DNA of 64,000 bases from Herpetosiphon geysericola (GTDB taxonomy: Bacteria > Chloroflexota > Chloroflexia > Chloroflexales > Herpetosiphonaceae), in the NCBI RefSeq assembly GCF_001306135.1, contig NZ_LGKP01000025.1:310001-374000 (forward strand), given 5' to 3'. Of this stretch, positions 63,015-64,000 are shown piece by piece. The position numbers and the translations under genes are program-made. Below the pieces are notes generated by a model, which was given only the letters and a program-made list of their open reading frames with translations, did no database searches and was not told the origin of the DNA. Each line of letters begins with the position of its first letter. The stretch's first letter is position 1.

Positions 63015-64000
63015 ATGGCCGCGAATGAACCTGGTCTGGTGCCAAGCCCCGAAGATTCATATCAGCGTTTGCGAACCGAGTATGAACGGTTGCAGTTGCT
63101 CTATAGCCTCGCTCAACAGTTTGCGACGATGTTAAGTTTGCCGAATGTCTTGCAACATGTGCTTTCGGCCACCACCCGTTTTACCAACGCGGTTCGGGGC
63201 AGCATCTTTCTCTATGGCGAGCACGACGAAGTGCAAATGCATTTGCTCTCCGAGCGTTTTCAGCAAGCACGCTTAACCCCTTTTACCAACCGAATTCTGC
63301 GCGAAGGCTTGGCAAGTTGGGTGCTGAAACACCGCCAAAGTGCCTTAATTGCCGATACTAACCTCGACGAACGTTGGATCGATTATCCTAGCGATACCTT
63401 GGATGTGCGTTCGGTCTTGTGTGTGCCGCTATTACGTGGGCGCCGGGTGCGCGGAGTTTTGACCTTGGTGCATCCTGACATCGATTTTTTTACCATGGAT
63501 GATGAGGCACTACTGAATGTGATTGCCCAGCATGCAGCCATGGCGATTGAAAATGCCCAACTGATTGCTGATATTAATGATGAGCGGCGCAAATTTGAGG
63601 GAGCCTTCACCGCCATGGAAGAAGGCTTGATTTTGGTCGATGGCGATGGCCGTATCCACTTTGTTAATCCCCAAGCTTTGGCTTTTTTCGCGGTTACGCC
63701 GCCAGTGCCTGAACATCTCAAAGAGCTTTCACAACCAGTTTTGGCCTTATTCAAAGAAGCCCAACAAACTGGCGATAGTGTGCGGGCCGAGATTGTACTT
63801 GAGCAAAATCCGACCACCGATCTGGCCATTCACATTGCCTATATTCCGATTTTCAGCGAGCAAGAAGATTGGTGGACGATTGTGCTCCACGATATTACGC
63901 GGCTGAAGGAATACGATCGGCTTAAAACGCAGTTTGTGGCTAATGCTTCGCATGAATTGCGCACGCCGTTAGCCAACATTAAGCTCTATGCGCGCTTAGC
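63015..64000 (+). CDS. GAF-PAS histidine kinase (5' part, cut by window edge)
   Basis: The frame is open from 63015 to the window end (328 codons). It encodes a short helical N-terminus, a GAF domain (about 40-190; VLQHVLSATTRFTNAVRGSIFLYG, DLDVRSVLCVPLLRGRRVRGVLTLVHPD), a PAS domain (about 200-300; AFTAMEEGLILVDGDGRIHFVNPQA) and the start of HisKA (QFVANASHELRTPLANIK) with the phosphoacceptor His. The HATPase domain lies beyond the window. GGAG is six bases upstream of the ATG. It is divergent from the ECF sigma gene. Confidence 0.9.
   Translation, partial: MAANEPGLVPSPEDSYQRLRTEYERLQLLYSLAQQFATMLSLPNVLQHVLSATTRFTNAVRGSIFLYGEHDEVQMHLLSERFQQARLTPFTNRILREGLASWVLKHRQSALIADTNLDERWIDYPSDTLDVRSVLCVPLLRGRRVRGVLTLVHPDIDFFTMDDEALLNVIAQHAAMAIENAQLIADINDERRKFEGAFTAMEEGLILVDGDGRIHFVNPQALAFFAVTPPVPEHLKELSQPVLALFKEAQQTGDSVRAEIVLEQNPTTDLAIHIAYIPIFSEQEDWWTIVLHDITRLKEYDRLKTQFVANASHELRTPLANIKLYARL

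Overview
The window looks like a chromosomal segment of a Chloroflexota bacterium, most like the filamentous glider Herpetosiphon. This is inferred from about 50% G+C, the core-gene types, the two-component and SDR/BTAD repertoire and the style of the intergenic repeats; no database search was possible. I see no rRNA, tRNA, CRISPR array, transposase or prophage. It is a housekeeping region carrying about 50 genes, with unusual repeat content in and between them.

Layout. 1-2.5 kb: start of a probable ATP-grasp gene, an XRE regulator, and trigger factor (tig) with a 54-Asp run. 2.7-9 kb: cysteine desulfurase, divergent gpsA plus an acetyltransferase, then rpsO and pnp. 9.4-14 kb (minus strand): xseA with an ATPase, and pepQ-efp-accB. 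14.5-18.5 kb: a BTAD/AAA regulator, tandem peroxiredoxins and a NarL-type response regulator. 18.7-24.3 kb: the cell-shape operon mreB-mreC-mreD-mrdA plus a nitrilase-family amidase. 24.8-26.8 kb: clpP-clpX. 26.9-34 kb: an SDR, an unknown protein, a membrane-fused spermidine synthase-like protein, purU and a molybdopterin oxidoreductase. 34.2-38.2 kb: principal-type sigma factor, ArsR, PspC, and a TetR/MBL-hydrolase pair that appears to share an operator. 38.6-43.1 kb: hisB, a small membrane protein, a glycosyltransferase and an OmpR/histidine-kinase pair. 43.3-48.6 kb: DM13 lipoprotein, MFS exporter, S10 carboxypeptidase and protoporphyrinogen oxidase. 48.7-56 kb: two multidomain histidine kinases translationally linked to a Thr/Pro-rich surface protein. 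56-64 kb: an acidic orphan, RDD and YvlD-type membrane proteins, a secreted subtilase, an anti-sigma/ECF sigma pair, and the start of a GAF-PAS histidine kinase that runs off the end.

Functional links. tig, clpP-clpX, rpsO-pnp and efp cover protein folding, protein turnover, RNA decay and translation. mreBCD-mrdA builds the elongation machinery for peptidoglycan. The several sensor kinases, response regulators, ECF sigma pair and one-component regulators indicate a signal-rich lifestyle.

Most notable: (1) the pure 54-Asp run inside the trigger factor PPIase domain; (2) a dispersed two-hairpin repeat present six times, with compensatory stem changes; (3) mosaic modular repeats filling most long intergenic gaps; (4) a TetR operator lying in the promoter spacer of both tetR (apparently leaderless) and the adjacent hydrolase gene; (5) a kinase-kinase-surface-protein operon whose surface protein carries a duplicated domain I do not recognise.
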